From Gaoshiqia sediminis (GTDB lineage Bacteria; Bacteroidota; Bacteroidia; Bacteroidales; Prolixibacteraceae): a DNA stretch of 64,000 nt. Where the stretch lies: positions 1-64,000 of the forward strand of contig NZ_JAPAAF010000002.1 in NCBI RefSeq assembly GCF_025907915.1, given 5' to 3'. Position 1 is the first letter of the stretch. The number at the start of each line of letters is the position of its first letter. Positions 1 to 7,785 of this stretch are shown piece by piece. Below the pieces are notes generated by a model. It searched no databases, was not told where the DNA came from, and was given only the letters and a program-made list of their open reading frames with translations. The position numbers were made by a program, and so were the translations under genes.

Positions 1-6
1 CGGCGG

Positions 7-102
7 AAAAAGCAAGGCTGTTCTGCCCAAACCGGTTCACATGCAGGCAAATTGTACAAAAAACATGGAAGGGCAGAACACCCGCCCCGGCCTTGCTTTT
101 TT
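7..102. repeat. Long imperfect inverted repeat, possible bidirectional terminator
   Basis: Left arm 7-28 (AAAAA, GCAAGGC, TGTTCTGCCC) pairs with right arm 71-102 (GGGCAGAACA, then GCCTTGC, then T6). A 9-nt insertion (81-89) interrupts the right arm and the loop is about 42 nt. The arms end in a T-run on both strands, so it could end transcription either way. It lies past the 3' end of the integrase and may belong to the element or to whatever lies left of the window. The stretch 103-234 shows nothing else recognisable. Confidence 0.55.
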
Positions 103-234
103 CATCAGCCGGGCAGCTAAATTGACTTTTCTTTTTGGTTTTGACGGAATAGGTTATCATTAAGTAGAACATTACCCAAATAAATAGGGACTAATACGAC
201 TGATTATCTCAAGAGATTACTCAATGTGAAAAAG

Positions 235-1485
235 TCATACTGTTCTTTTTAGAGACGAATCCTTTTGTTCCTCAAGTTTTAACTTCAAAAAGTTCATATC
301 ATCAGATAATTTAGAATCGACAATCCTAGCGTAGATTTGAGTGGTTTTTATCGATGTATGCCCAAGCATTTTTGATACTGATTCAATTGGCACCCCATTG
401 CTTAAAGTAACAGTGGTGGCGAAAGTATGCCGGGCTAAATGGTAAGTCAAATTTTTAGATATGTCACAAAGGTCGGCCACCTCTTTTAAATAGCTATTTA
501 ATTTTTGATTGGAAATAACAGGGAAGATGGTACCATTAAATTTCGACCTTGGGTTATCAGTGTATTTCTGGATGAGTTCCCACGCTTTAGGAAGAATTGG
601 AATTCTCATTGAAACGCCTGTTTTCTGCCTGCTCGAAATAATCCAGTAGTTTCCGTCTGTTCCCAAATGAATTTCTTCCGGCTTTAACTGAACAGTATCA
701 ATATAAGAAAGACCAGTGTAACAACTAAACACAAATAAATCCCGCGCTAATGCTAAACGTGGTAGTTTAAATTCAGTCTCTTCAATTTTCAAAAGTTCAT
801 CGGCTTCGAGAAAGCCCCTTTCCACTTTTTTGAACTTAATCTGATAGCTTCGGAAAGGATCCGTCTTAATCCAATCGAGTTTAAGTGCTAACCTGACAAC
901 CACCCTAAATCTTTCGATATGTTTCATAACGCCATTATTTTGCATTGGCTTTTGATGATCAACTGGTTTTCGTGTTCGAAGAAAATACTCGAAATCTGTG
1001 ATAAATTTATAATTGATCTTCCGTAAAAGAATATTCTCAGTTTTGTAACAAGCCAACAGAAATTCCATCACATACTTTTCGGTCGTTTTGTAATGATGAA
1101 GTGTATTTTTGGAAATATCGTTTTCTACAATTTTACGATGATAATCAAATGCATCCTGAATCGTATTTCCAGCTTCATCAATACCGAGAAAATAGTTCTT
1201 CACCATAGAGGCAGTAGGTAATTCGCCCTCAACCAGCAATTCTCTGTATATGTTGCTCAGTCTTGATCTAACCTTTTCTAAAAATTGGTTAAGTTCCTTA
1301 TTTTCCTTCTTCCTACCACTAACTTTTTCTGCTACCGGATTCCAGTCAGCAGGTTCGACTCGTTGCTTCAAGGAAACTTCAGATCTTGAACCATTGACCG
1401 TGATTCGGGCATAAACAACCAGATTTTCAGCGCCCCCACTAGCCCTCGCTACGAACTGTATTCCAAAAGATTGCATCGACTCCAT
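235..1485 (-). CDS. Tyrosine recombinase / integrase, Bacteroidetes type
   Basis: A 416-residue site-specific recombinase that would integrate or excise a mobile element. Three parts are visible: an N-terminal arm-binding region (about 1-95) starting with a beta-rich segment, a SAM-like core-binding region (about 105-210), and a catalytic domain (about 220-400). The catalytic set includes a Lys in a beta-turn (QKTG), His349-x2-Arg352, His376 and the nucleophile Tyr385. The usual first Arg in the TGLR box is Ser260 (TGLSYID), as I recall for the IntDOT group of Bacteroides conjugative transposons. The ATG at 1485 is the chosen start; a second ATG lies three codons in. The gene is more AT-rich than its neighbours and its 5' end faces a tRNA gene, the usual layout at an island edge. 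The rest of the element would lie left of the window. Confidence 0.93.
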   Translation of the reverse strand: MESMQSFGIQFVARASGGAENLVVYARITVNGSRSEVSLKQRVEPADWNPVAEKVSGRKKENKELNQFLEKVRSRLSNIYRELLVEGELPTASMVKNYFLGIDEAGNTIQDAFDYHRKIVENDISKNTLHHYKTTEKYVMEFLLACYKTENILLRKINYKFITDFEYFLRTRKPVDHQKPMQNNGVMKHIERFRVVVRLALKLDWIKTDPFRSYQIKFKKVERGFLEADELLKIEETEFKLPRLALARDLFVFSCYTGLSYIDTVQLKPEEIHLGTDGNYWIISSRQKTGVSMRIPILPKAWELIQKYTDNPRSKFNGTIFPVISNQKLNSYLKEVADLCDISKNLTYHLARHTFATTVTLSNGVPIESVSKMLGHTSIKTTQIYARIVDSKLSDDMNFLKLKLEEQKDSSLKRTV

Positions 1486-1735
1486 ACCAATTCAATTTGA
1501 TGTGAAATAATTTAAAATGCCAGTTAGGAGTGATTTACTCACTCGCATTTCATTAAAGTTGCTGTAAAATGCTTCATTTTAGCACCTAAAAAAGCATAGT
1601 TTCAAAAATGCAAAAAGCATTATTACAGACGATTACAGCGATGCTGGTGAGTAAATATAACATAAATAATTAACTCACCGGATCACTCACCAGAACATTG
1701 AATTTGATTGGATTATTTTGGTATTTGGAAGAAAC
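1486..1735. promoter_or_regulatory. Integrase upstream region with repeated ACTCAC(C/T) motifs, candidate attachment / arm-site region
   Basis: This non-coding stretch between the integrase start and the tRNA terminator holds four related heptamers: ACTCACT at 1537-1543, GGTGAGT (inverted) at 1646-1652, ACTCACC at 1673-1679 and ACTCACC at 1685-1691. The last two are 12 bp apart. Clustered short repeats beside an int gene and a tRNA 3' end resemble arm-type integrase binding sites, or operators for int. This is inference; no second copy of an att core can be tested because the other end is outside the window. Confidence 0.45.
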
Positions 1736-1771
1736 AAAAAATCCAGTAATCATTTGATTTACTGGATTTTG
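1736..1771 (-). terminator. Intrinsic terminator downstream of tRNA-Val
   Basis: On the minus strand a 9-bp stem (ATCCAGTAA with TTACTGGAT) encloses an 8-10 nt loop and is flanked by A-run and T-run. It lies 25 bp past the tRNA 3' end. Confidence 0.7.
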
Positions 1772-1795
1772 ATTCATTTTGAAGTATAGCCTCCG

Positions 1796-1870
1796 TGGGC
1801 TGTACTGGATTCGAACCAGTGACCCCTACCCTGTCAAGGTAATGCTCTAAACCAACTGAGCTAACAGCCC
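1796..1870 (-). tRNA. tRNA-Val (anticodon GAC)
   Basis: The minus strand folds into a 75-nt cloverleaf. The acceptor stem GGGCTGT (1870-1864) pairs with ACAGCCC (1803-1797), with discriminator A at 1796. The D arm reads AGCTC..GAGC, the anticodon loop is TTGACAG giving anticodon GAC (Val), and the T arm carries GTTCGAATC. CCA is not encoded. The 3' end points to the integrase, so this tRNA is the likely integration target. Confidence 0.95.
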
Positions 1871-1881
1871 TTCTGTGGCGA

Positions 1882-1889
1882 CAAAAATA
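1882..1889 (-). promoter_or_regulatory. -7 element TATTTTTG for tRNA-Val
   Basis: A perfect match to the Bacteroidetes TAnnTTTG -7 consensus, 12 bp upstream of the tRNA 5' end, which would give a leader of about 6 nt. No clear -33 TTTG at the usual spacing. Confidence 0.5.
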
Positions 1890-1994
1890 CAAAAAAAATG
1901 ATTCTGCGAATGACAACGTCAATTTTTCAATATCCCTTTCATCCCGTTTTCCATTAAACAATCTGATAGTCATCGTGCAATAGCCTGCTTTTTT

Positions 1995-2002
1995 TATCTT
2001 TG
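1995..2002 (+). promoter_or_regulatory. -7 element TATCTTTG upstream of the PLC/LamG/SARP-like regulator
   Basis: A perfect TAnnTTTG match 23 bp before the ATG at 2026. The same octamer TATCTTTG also precedes dut, the flippase gene and ruvB in this window. Confidence 0.55.
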
Positions 2003-2025
2003 TTGGACAAATTTCAGAAAACATC

Positions 2026-4584
2026 ATGCTCATTAGGCTTTCCGGATATTTTGTGGGACTGTTTTTAGGCCTGGCGCTCATCGCAAATCATGTGCGTGCG
2101 GCTGAAGATGTTGTTCTCAAGCATTATGACGAAAGCATCTATGTTATTTCCAACTACTCCGGAACTGATGCTACACACAAGGAACCACGATCCATTAAGC
2201 AATTGCTGGACCTGAATGTAGGCGGTTTCCGGTTTTACCTGGAATGGGAGCGCCAGCAAAACAAGCTGATGCTCAGGGATTCCCAGGGCAACTCCTCCCC
2301 TTTTATCGATCAGCTTCATTTGATAAAAGATTTCCTGGACCATCATCCCGACCGGATTCTTACGCTTTTCCTGGATTTTAATGTGAATATAAACGAATTG
2401 GCTGTACTCATCGAAGAGTCGGGCATACACACCTATTTATTTGAATATCAGGAAAAAATTGGTTGGCCAACCCTGAAAGAAATTGTGGATACCGGCAAAC
2501 GGTTGGTTATCTTTGGGATGCAGGAACACCGCAACAGCCCCGATTGGCTGCATTATGTGTGGGACCATGCGGTGGAACCCTATTATTCCATCTTGGAAGC
2601 CCCTGTATTTATCGGCGAGTTCCTGAAAGGTGATCCCAAAAATAACCTGCTCATTTACAATGATTACAATTTGCCCCGAAAACCAGACATTCCTGATGAC
2701 ACCTATTTTAATACTTCACAAAATCCATATCTGATTGAACACATCAAGAATGTATGGACGAACACGGGGAAAACACCCAACTTCGTCATGCTCGACCGAT
2801 TTGAAAATTGGATCACCCAAGTGCTGTACCAGTTGCGTAGTTTCAAAACGGTGAAGGGTACTGTTACTTTCAATGCCCAAATCCTGAATTATGTGACTTG
2901 GGAAGGCACAAACAGCCTCACCAGCGGAAAATTCTGCTTCCCGGCCGGTCCGGGAGAAACACTGACACTGACGCCTAAAAGTCCCGGTTACCGCTTTAAG
3001 CCGGAAACAGTCGTTATTGCCGAACCCGAACAGAACAAGGTGCAGCATTTTGTGGGTATGCCACTGGAGATTACCGAAGGACTCGAAGCTCATTACAATT
3101 TTGAAAACGGTGTTCGCGACTTCAGCATCAACAATTTTCATGGGAAGGCGCTGGGCGTAGAATTCCGAAATGAACCGGAGCGAGATATGTATGCCTGGTT
3201 TAACGGGAAAAGCCAGGTGGAACTGCCCAAAGCAGATGAGCTGAAATTGCGCGATCATGATTTTACCGTGGCAGCTTGGGTGAAGATTGATGAGTACAAA
3301 AAAGACAAACGCGACTATTCCATTTTAGGCGCCCCCGGAGGCTCCTACCAGCAAAGCATCCACCTGGTCATCCGCAACCAGCGCCCGTATTTTGGATTTT
3401 ACTCAAACGATTTACAGGGGAATACGCGTATTGAAGCCGGAAAATGGTACCACTTGGTATGGCGCTACAGCAAACTTAACGGCGAACAGGCCATTTACGT
3501 CGATGGCCGGTTGGACAGCCGCTCGCTGGGGCACCCTTCGTACAAAGGACGCGACAACATTTACCTGGGCCTGGCCGGTTACGACGACCAATCGAACCTG
3601 ATCGGCTCACTGGACGACCTCACCATTTGGTCGCGCACACTGGGCGAAGAAGAAATCTGGAGCTTAAGCAAGGACTTGGTAGAACTGATGCCCCGCAAAA
3701 ACATTTTTATCCGCTACCCGCTTCTTTCCCGGATCGGAATTATCTTTCTGTCCTTATTTATTTTGTGGCTGATTTACCGTAAATTACCCTTCCGAAATTA
3801 CCGCAAGCGCTTTCTGAACACCGAAAAACTGAAAGAACTCGAAACCGCGCAGGATTATCCCGAACGAAATTATATCCAATTATTTGGCGATTTCAAGGTG
3901 GTTGACAAAGCCGGCACTGACATCACCAATCAGTTTACCCCAAAAATCAAACAATTATTTTTGCTGATCTTGCTATACTCGCAACACAGCAAAAAAGGAA
4001 TCTCCACAAAAAAATTGTCAGACATCCTCTGGCCCGACCTGAACTACCAAAATGCAAAAAACAGCCGGGGCGTTACCATTCGCAAACTTAGGCTGATTTT
4101 GCAATCACTGGATGAGGTGGAAATTCTATTCAACATAGATTGCTGGACGGTTCGCTTCTCGAAAAATGTTTACTGCGACTATGTAGGATGCCTGAAACTG
4201 CTGAATGAAAACCGCGACCATCATGCTGACTTCTACCTCGACTTCTACAAAACCATACGTGCGGGAGAAGCATTTAAAGGCGAATCGCACGATTGGCTCG
4301 ACGATTTCAAAGGCAATATCGGAAACAGTATTGTGGATGTGTTGATGCAGTTTATCCACAAGCTCGACCCGGAAACCGACCACGAACTGATCCTGAAACT
4401 GGCCGACCGGGTATTGGTTACCGATCCGGTAAACGACCAGGCCCTATCGTTTAAATTGAAAGCACTCGTGAAGCAAAACAACCTCAACACGGCCCGTTTT
4501 ACCTATGAAAAATTTGCCACCCTTTACGAGGAACTCTATAACGAACGCCTGGCGCTCACCTTTGACGACTTCCTGAAATCTTAG
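2026..4584 (+). CDS. Membrane-spanning regulator: PLC-like and LamG sensor domains, SARP-like DNA-binding domain
   Basis: An 852-residue protein with an unusual layout. Residues 1-26 form a signal peptide or N-terminal anchor. Residues about 30-280 resemble a PLC-X type TIM barrel: SIKQLLDLNVGGFRFYL followed by an FLDHHPDRILTLFLDF stretch matches the beta-strand pattern of PLC-like phosphodiesterases, although a second catalytic His is not evident. Residues about 350-550 form a LamG/concanavalin-like domain (YNFENGVRDFS, WYHLVWRY, DDLTIWSRTL). One TM segment lies at about 568-585. The C-terminal half (about 613-852) starts with LFGDFKVVD, continues as a winged-helix DNA-binding domain and ends in BTAD-like helices, as in SARP/DnrI regulators. 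I infer that the outer domains sense a carbohydrate or lipid head group and the inner domain controls transcription, probably of the genes that follow. No recognised family covers the whole protein. Confidence 0.85.
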   Translation: MLIRLSGYFVGLFLGLALIANHVRAAEDVVLKHYDESIYVISNYSGTDATHKEPRSIKQLLDLNVGGFRFYLEWERQQNKLMLRDSQGNSSPFIDQLHLIKDFLDHHPDRILTLFLDFNVNINELAVLIEESGIHTYLFEYQEKIGWPTLKEIVDTGKRLVIFGMQEHRNSPDWLHYVWDHAVEPYYSILEAPVFIGEFLKGDPKNNLLIYNDYNLPRKPDIPDDTYFNTSQNPYLIEHIKNVWTNTGKTPNFVMLDRFENWITQVLYQLRSFKTVKGTVTFNAQILNYVTWEGTNSLTSGKFCFPAGPGETLTLTPKSPGYRFKPETVVIAEPEQNKVQHFVGMPLEITEGLEAHYNFENGVRDFSINNFHGKALGVEFRNEPERDMYAWFNGKSQVELPKADELKLRDHDFTVAAWVKIDEYKKDKRDYSILGAPGGSYQQSIHLVIRNQRPYFGFYSNDLQGNTRIEAGKWYHLVWRYSKLNGEQAIYVDGRLDSRSLGHPSYKGRDNIYLGLAGYDDQSNLIGSLDDLTIWSRTLGEEEIWSLSKDLVELMPRKNIFIRYPLLSRIGIIFLSLFILWLIYRKLPFRNYRKRFLNTEKLKELETAQDYPERNYIQLFGDFKVVDKAGTDITNQFTPKIKQLFLLILLYSQHSKKGISTKKLSDILWPDLNYQNAKNSRGVTIRKLRLILQSLDEVEILFNIDCWTVRFSKNVYCDYVGCLKLLNENRDHHADFYLDFYKTIRAGEAFKGESHDWLDDFKGNIGNSIVDVLMQFIHKLDPETDHELILKLADRVLVTDPVNDQALSFKLKALVKQNNLNTARFTYEKFATLYEELYNERLALTFDDFLKS

Positions 4585-4803
4585 CCGAAAAAATTCTTCA
4601 CAGAGGGGTTAAATTTTTCAGCATCCAAACATGTGGCTGAATAACACCAACTTATATATTATAATTTTCAAGTAAAAGAATGAAATTAACCCTTCCGGTA
4701 ACCCTCCGATAACCAACTTCTAAACGCCGGTTAACAGATAGCTAAGTGGGTAAAACTACATTTGGACTACCTGATTTACCAAAAAACTGATCAAACGAAG
4801 GAG
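4585..4803 (+). promoter_or_regulatory. Upstream region of the cytochrome-SUMF1 gene with -7 element at 4757-4764
   Basis: A perfect TAnnTTTG element (TACATTTG, 4757-4764) would start transcription near 4770 and leave a leader of about 34 nt before the ATG at 4804. Further up, 4687-4715 holds three TAACC-containing segments in a row, followed by CGGTTAAC near 4728, which could form an operator. A weak TTCAGC / GCTGAA inverted repeat follows the previous gene. The in-frame TTG at 4762 sits inside the -7 box and so is not a likely start. Confidence 0.5.
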
Positions 4804-6330
4804 ATGAAACTGAATCTAAAAAATCCTTTTAAAGGAAGTCGTGCATATTTGGGGTTGATGTTGCTTGGCGTATTGATCTGCATCGTGATTCTCACATTCA
4901 GCAATAAACTCATCAGCTACACTTCGACAGATGATTATTGTATGTCGTGCCACGTTCATCCCCACGCCGAACAAAGCTGGAAACTTTCCACCCATTATAA
5001 CAACAGCTCCGGGGTCATCGTTCATTGCGTGGAATGTCACCTTCCCCCGAAAGGACCTGGGCACCTGGCTGCCAAGGCCAAACACGGATTAAAAGACGTT
5101 TATGGCTTGCTGTTTAAAGACAGCGCCGATTACAAATGGGAAGAAAAGCGCAAGCTTGAAAGTGCCAAGCACTTCGTTTACAAAGAGTCCTGCCTGAAGT
5201 GCCACCAAAACCTATTCCCCACGACCCTTTCGCCCGAAGGCGACGATGCCCATTTATATTACCTGACCAGCAAAGAAGAATTACGTTGCATTAATTGCCA
5301 CCTGCATGTGGGTCATTACGATCCAAACGCGGCACACGAACACAACCTGAATTTTGGAACCGTTACCGAAGTCAAAGAAATTCATACCGAACCTACCACA
5401 GTTACCCGATTCGAAAATTTCACCGAGAAAGTGCCAGGGACCGACATTTCGATTGAGATGGTGGCTATACCCGGAGGCACATTTGAGATGGGCAGCCCGA
5501 AAAATGAGCCACTGCGTGATGCGGATGAAGGCCCGGTACGCAAAGTGAAAGTTTCCCGCTTTTTCATGGCACAAACCGAGGTTAGCTGGGATGCCTACCT
5601 GTCTTTCTTCATGGCGACTTCTTCACAAGGACGCAAAGAATCCGCAGGACCGGCTGAGGAGGTGGATGGCATTACCGGCCCAACTCCCCCTTGGGGCGCT
5701 CCGGACCAGGGCTGGGGCAAAGGCGATCGGCCGGCCATTACCATGAGCTGGCATGCTGCCCAGGTTTTTTGCCAATGGCTGTCGGAAACTACCGGCAAAA
5801 AATACCGCCTGCCCACCGAGGCAGAATGGGAATATGCCGCGCGAGGAGGTACTCAAACTCCCTACCCTTTTACAGGCAGTCCAAAAGATTACAGTTCCAA
5901 AGGCTTTTTCAGAAAACTATTTGGCCCCGATACCACCACCATCAACTCGTATGTGGTTTACGAACTGAACAGCGGCGGAATTACACGCGAACCGGCAAAC
6001 GTAAAAGCCAACCCGTTTGGATTGAAAAATATGCTGGGTAATGTAGCCGAGTTTTGCCTCGACTTTTATGCGCCCGACACCTACGGCACGTATCCGGGTG
6101 AAATAGTAACCGATCCCTCAGGGCCTACAAAAGGTCGGGAACGTGTGATCCGCGGAGGATCATTTAAAAGCGATGCCAAAGATGTGCGCAGCGCCGCACG
6201 CGATTATACCAAAACCAAAGACTGGCTGATGACCGATCCGCAAATGCCCAAATCCATCTGGTGGTATTCGGATGTGGTGGATGTTGGTTTCCGGGTTGTG
6301 TGTGAAGTAGATGAATTGATAGAACCGTAA
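4804..6330 (+). CDS. Tetraheme cytochrome c (NapC/NirT-like) fused to a SUMF1/FGE-like domain
   Basis: A 508-residue fusion protein. Residues 14-33 are a TM anchor. Four CxxCH heme sites follow (C46, C75, C130, C162), in the arrangement of NapC/NirT-type membrane tetraheme cytochromes that pass electrons from quinol to periplasmic partners. From about residue 212 to the end is a formylglycine-generating-enzyme/sulfatase-modifying fold: IPGGTFEMGS, MSWHAAQVFCQWL, YRLPTEAEWEYAARGG, NMLGNVAEF, VIRGGSF and GFRVV. The pair of active-site Cys of true FGE is absent (RSAARDY instead of a Cys-containing stretch), so the fold may bind a ligand or partner rather than oxidise Cys. ATG 4804 is preferred to TTG 4762, which overlaps a -7 box. 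An 11-bp gap to the next gene, a Tat oxidoreductase, suggests co-transcription and a redox partnership. Confidence 0.88.
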   Translation: MKLNLKNPFKGSRAYLGLMLLGVLICIVILTFSNKLISYTSTDDYCMSCHVHPHAEQSWKLSTHYNNSSGVIVHCVECHLPPKGPGHLAAKAKHGLKDVYGLLFKDSADYKWEEKRKLESAKHFVYKESCLKCHQNLFPTTLSPEGDDAHLYYLTSKEELRCINCHLHVGHYDPNAAHEHNLNFGTVTEVKEIHTEPTTVTRFENFTEKVPGTDISIEMVAIPGGTFEMGSPKNEPLRDADEGPVRKVKVSRFFMAQTEVSWDAYLSFFMATSSQGRKESAGPAEEVDGITGPTPPWGAPDQGWGKGDRPAITMSWHAAQVFCQWLSETTGKKYRLPTEAEWEYAARGGTQTPYPFTGSPKDYSSKGFFRKLFGPDTTTINSYVVYELNSGGITREPANVKANPFGLKNMLGNVAEFCLDFYAPDTYGTYPGEIVTDPSGPTKGRERVIRGGSFKSDAKDVRSAARDYTKTKDWLMTDPQMPKSIWWYSDVVDVGFRVVCEVDELIEP

Positions 6331-6341
6331 ATTTAAGAACC

Positions 6342-7691
6342 ATGACTGATCAAGCAAAAAATATGGACCGCCGCCGATTCCTGGGAGCTACAGCCCTGGC
6401 CGGAATTGGCCTGTTGGGCGCAAGTGCAGCGCTATCATCCTGTAAAACCAAAGCAGGGAACAAAGAACTTGGCTTACCTCCCATCCTATCGGCAGCGCCA
6501 GCCGGCAAAAAGCTGCGTGCCGGCCTGGTTGGCGCCGGAAATCGTGGAACAGGCGCAGCCATTAACTTTATCAGTGCCGGGCCCGAGCTCGAAATTGTAG
6601 CCCTGGCCGATGTCTTCCAGGATAAAATTGACGCATGCCGGGAACGCTTTGCGGGCTACAAAAGGCCTATTCCCGAAGAAAACTGCTTTGTAGGTTTTGA
6701 CTCCTATAAACAATTAATGGCCCTATCCGAGGTGGATGTCGTCATTCTGGCAACACCACCGCAGTTCCGGCCCGAACAATTTAAAGAAGCCGTCCTTCAA
6801 AAGAAGCATGTCTTCATGGAAAAACCGTTGGCAGTTGATCCGGTGGGCATCCGCTCTATCCTGGCAACCGCCAAAAAAGCCGAAGCCATCGGCCTGAACG
6901 TGGTTACCGGCACCCAACGCCGCCACCAGGAAGATTATATCGAAACCTATAAGCAAGTGGCCAATGGGGCAATCGGCAAAATAACGTCGGCCAAAGCTTT
7001 CTGGAATCAAAACCACGTGTGGTTCCGCACCCGCGAAGAAGGCTGGGACGACATGACCTACATGATCCGAAACTGGAACAACTTCTGCTGGCTTTGCGGC
7101 GACCACATCCTCGACACACACGTCCACAACATCGATGTCATCAACTGGTTTTTGGGCAAGCAGCCCGAAAGCGCGATTGGCTACGGAGGGCGAGCACGCC
7201 GACTAACCGGCGACCAGTACGACTACTTCAGTATCGATTTTGAATACGGAAACGGCGTAAGCTCACACAACATGTGCCGCCAAATTGACAACTGTGCCAA
7301 CGGAACCGGCGAGCTGATCATGGGAACCGAAGGCTACACCAACTGCCAAAACACGATCTGGAACCTGGATGGCTCTGTGAAGTGGCAGTTTGAGTACCCG
7401 AATGATGAAAACGGCCAACCTATGAGCACGGTAAAAATTCCGCCTTATGTGCAGGAACACATGCACCTGGTACACGCCATCCGCACCGGCGAATACGTGA
7501 ACGAGGCCGAGCAGACAGCCATTTCTACCCTGACAGCCATCATGGGACGAACCGCTGCCTATACCGGAAAAAAAATTACCTGGGACGAAATCTTTAAATC
7601 AGATATGGACCTCGGCCCGAAAGAACTGAAATTCGGCCCGGTGGACATGGAGTTTCCTGTCCCCGTGCCCGGAACAGCTCATAAAGCATAA
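6342..7691 (+). CDS. Tat-exported Gfo/Idh/MocA family oxidoreductase
   Basis: A 449-residue NAD(P)-dependent sugar oxidoreductase-like protein. The N-terminus has a twin-arginine motif (DRRRFLG) and a hydrophobic stretch ending at LSSC, so it may be a Tat-exported lipoprotein. The Rossmann motif GAGNRG is at about residue 67 and the family EKP motif (MEKPLAV) at about 165. A conserved H-containing segment (LDTHVHNIDVINW) lies in the C-terminal substrate domain. Periplasmic members of this family hold their nucleotide tightly and oxidise or reduce sugars. It lies 11 bp after the tetraheme cytochrome-SUMF1 gene, so electrons could be handed to the cytochrome; this is inference. The substrate is unknown. 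Confidence 0.9.
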   Translation: MTDQAKNMDRRRFLGATALAGIGLLGASAALSSCKTKAGNKELGLPPILSAAPAGKKLRAGLVGAGNRGTGAAINFISAGPELEIVALADVFQDKIDACRERFAGYKRPIPEENCFVGFDSYKQLMALSEVDVVILATPPQFRPEQFKEAVLQKKHVFMEKPLAVDPVGIRSILATAKKAEAIGLNVVTGTQRRHQEDYIETYKQVANGAIGKITSAKAFWNQNHVWFRTREEGWDDMTYMIRNWNNFCWLCGDHILDTHVHNIDVINWFLGKQPESAIGYGGRARRLTGDQYDYFSIDFEYGNGVSSHNMCRQIDNCANGTGELIMGTEGYTNCQNTIWNLDGSVKWQFEYPNDENGQPMSTVKIPPYVQEHMHLVHAIRTGEYVNEAEQTAISTLTAIMGRTAAYTGKKITWDEIFKSDMDLGPKELKFGPVDMEFPVPVPGTAHKA

Positions 7692-7725
7692 CCTAAACCA
7701 ACTAAACCGATTGAGCTGGTAAAGA

Positions 7726-7758
7726 AAGGACGGGGAAACTTCCGGGTTTCCCCTCCTT
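7726..7758. repeat. Strong hairpin between the oxidoreductase and the GT2 gene
   Basis: AAGGA-c-GGGGAAAC pairs with GTTTCCCC-TCCTT around a TTCCGG loop: 13 bp with one bulged base. No T-run follows on the + strand (an A-run does), so it may be a weak terminator, an RNA-processing or stability element between two transcription units. Confidence 0.55.
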
Positions 7759-7785
7759 CAAAAAAAAAAGTAAAAACCCGAAACG

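Noticed and set aside
1713-2081. 122-codon open frame on the minus strand
   Set aside because: It runs through the tRNA-Val gene, its terminator and the promoter of the next gene, and shows no protein-family features.
4352-4360. Perfect DnaA box TTATCCACA
   Set aside because: A single copy inside a coding region with no cluster; not evidence of an origin.
4762-4803. N-terminal extension of the cytochrome-SUMF1 protein from TTG 4762
   Set aside because: The TTG lies within a TAnnTTTG -7 element, and the ATG at 4804 leads directly to the membrane anchor.
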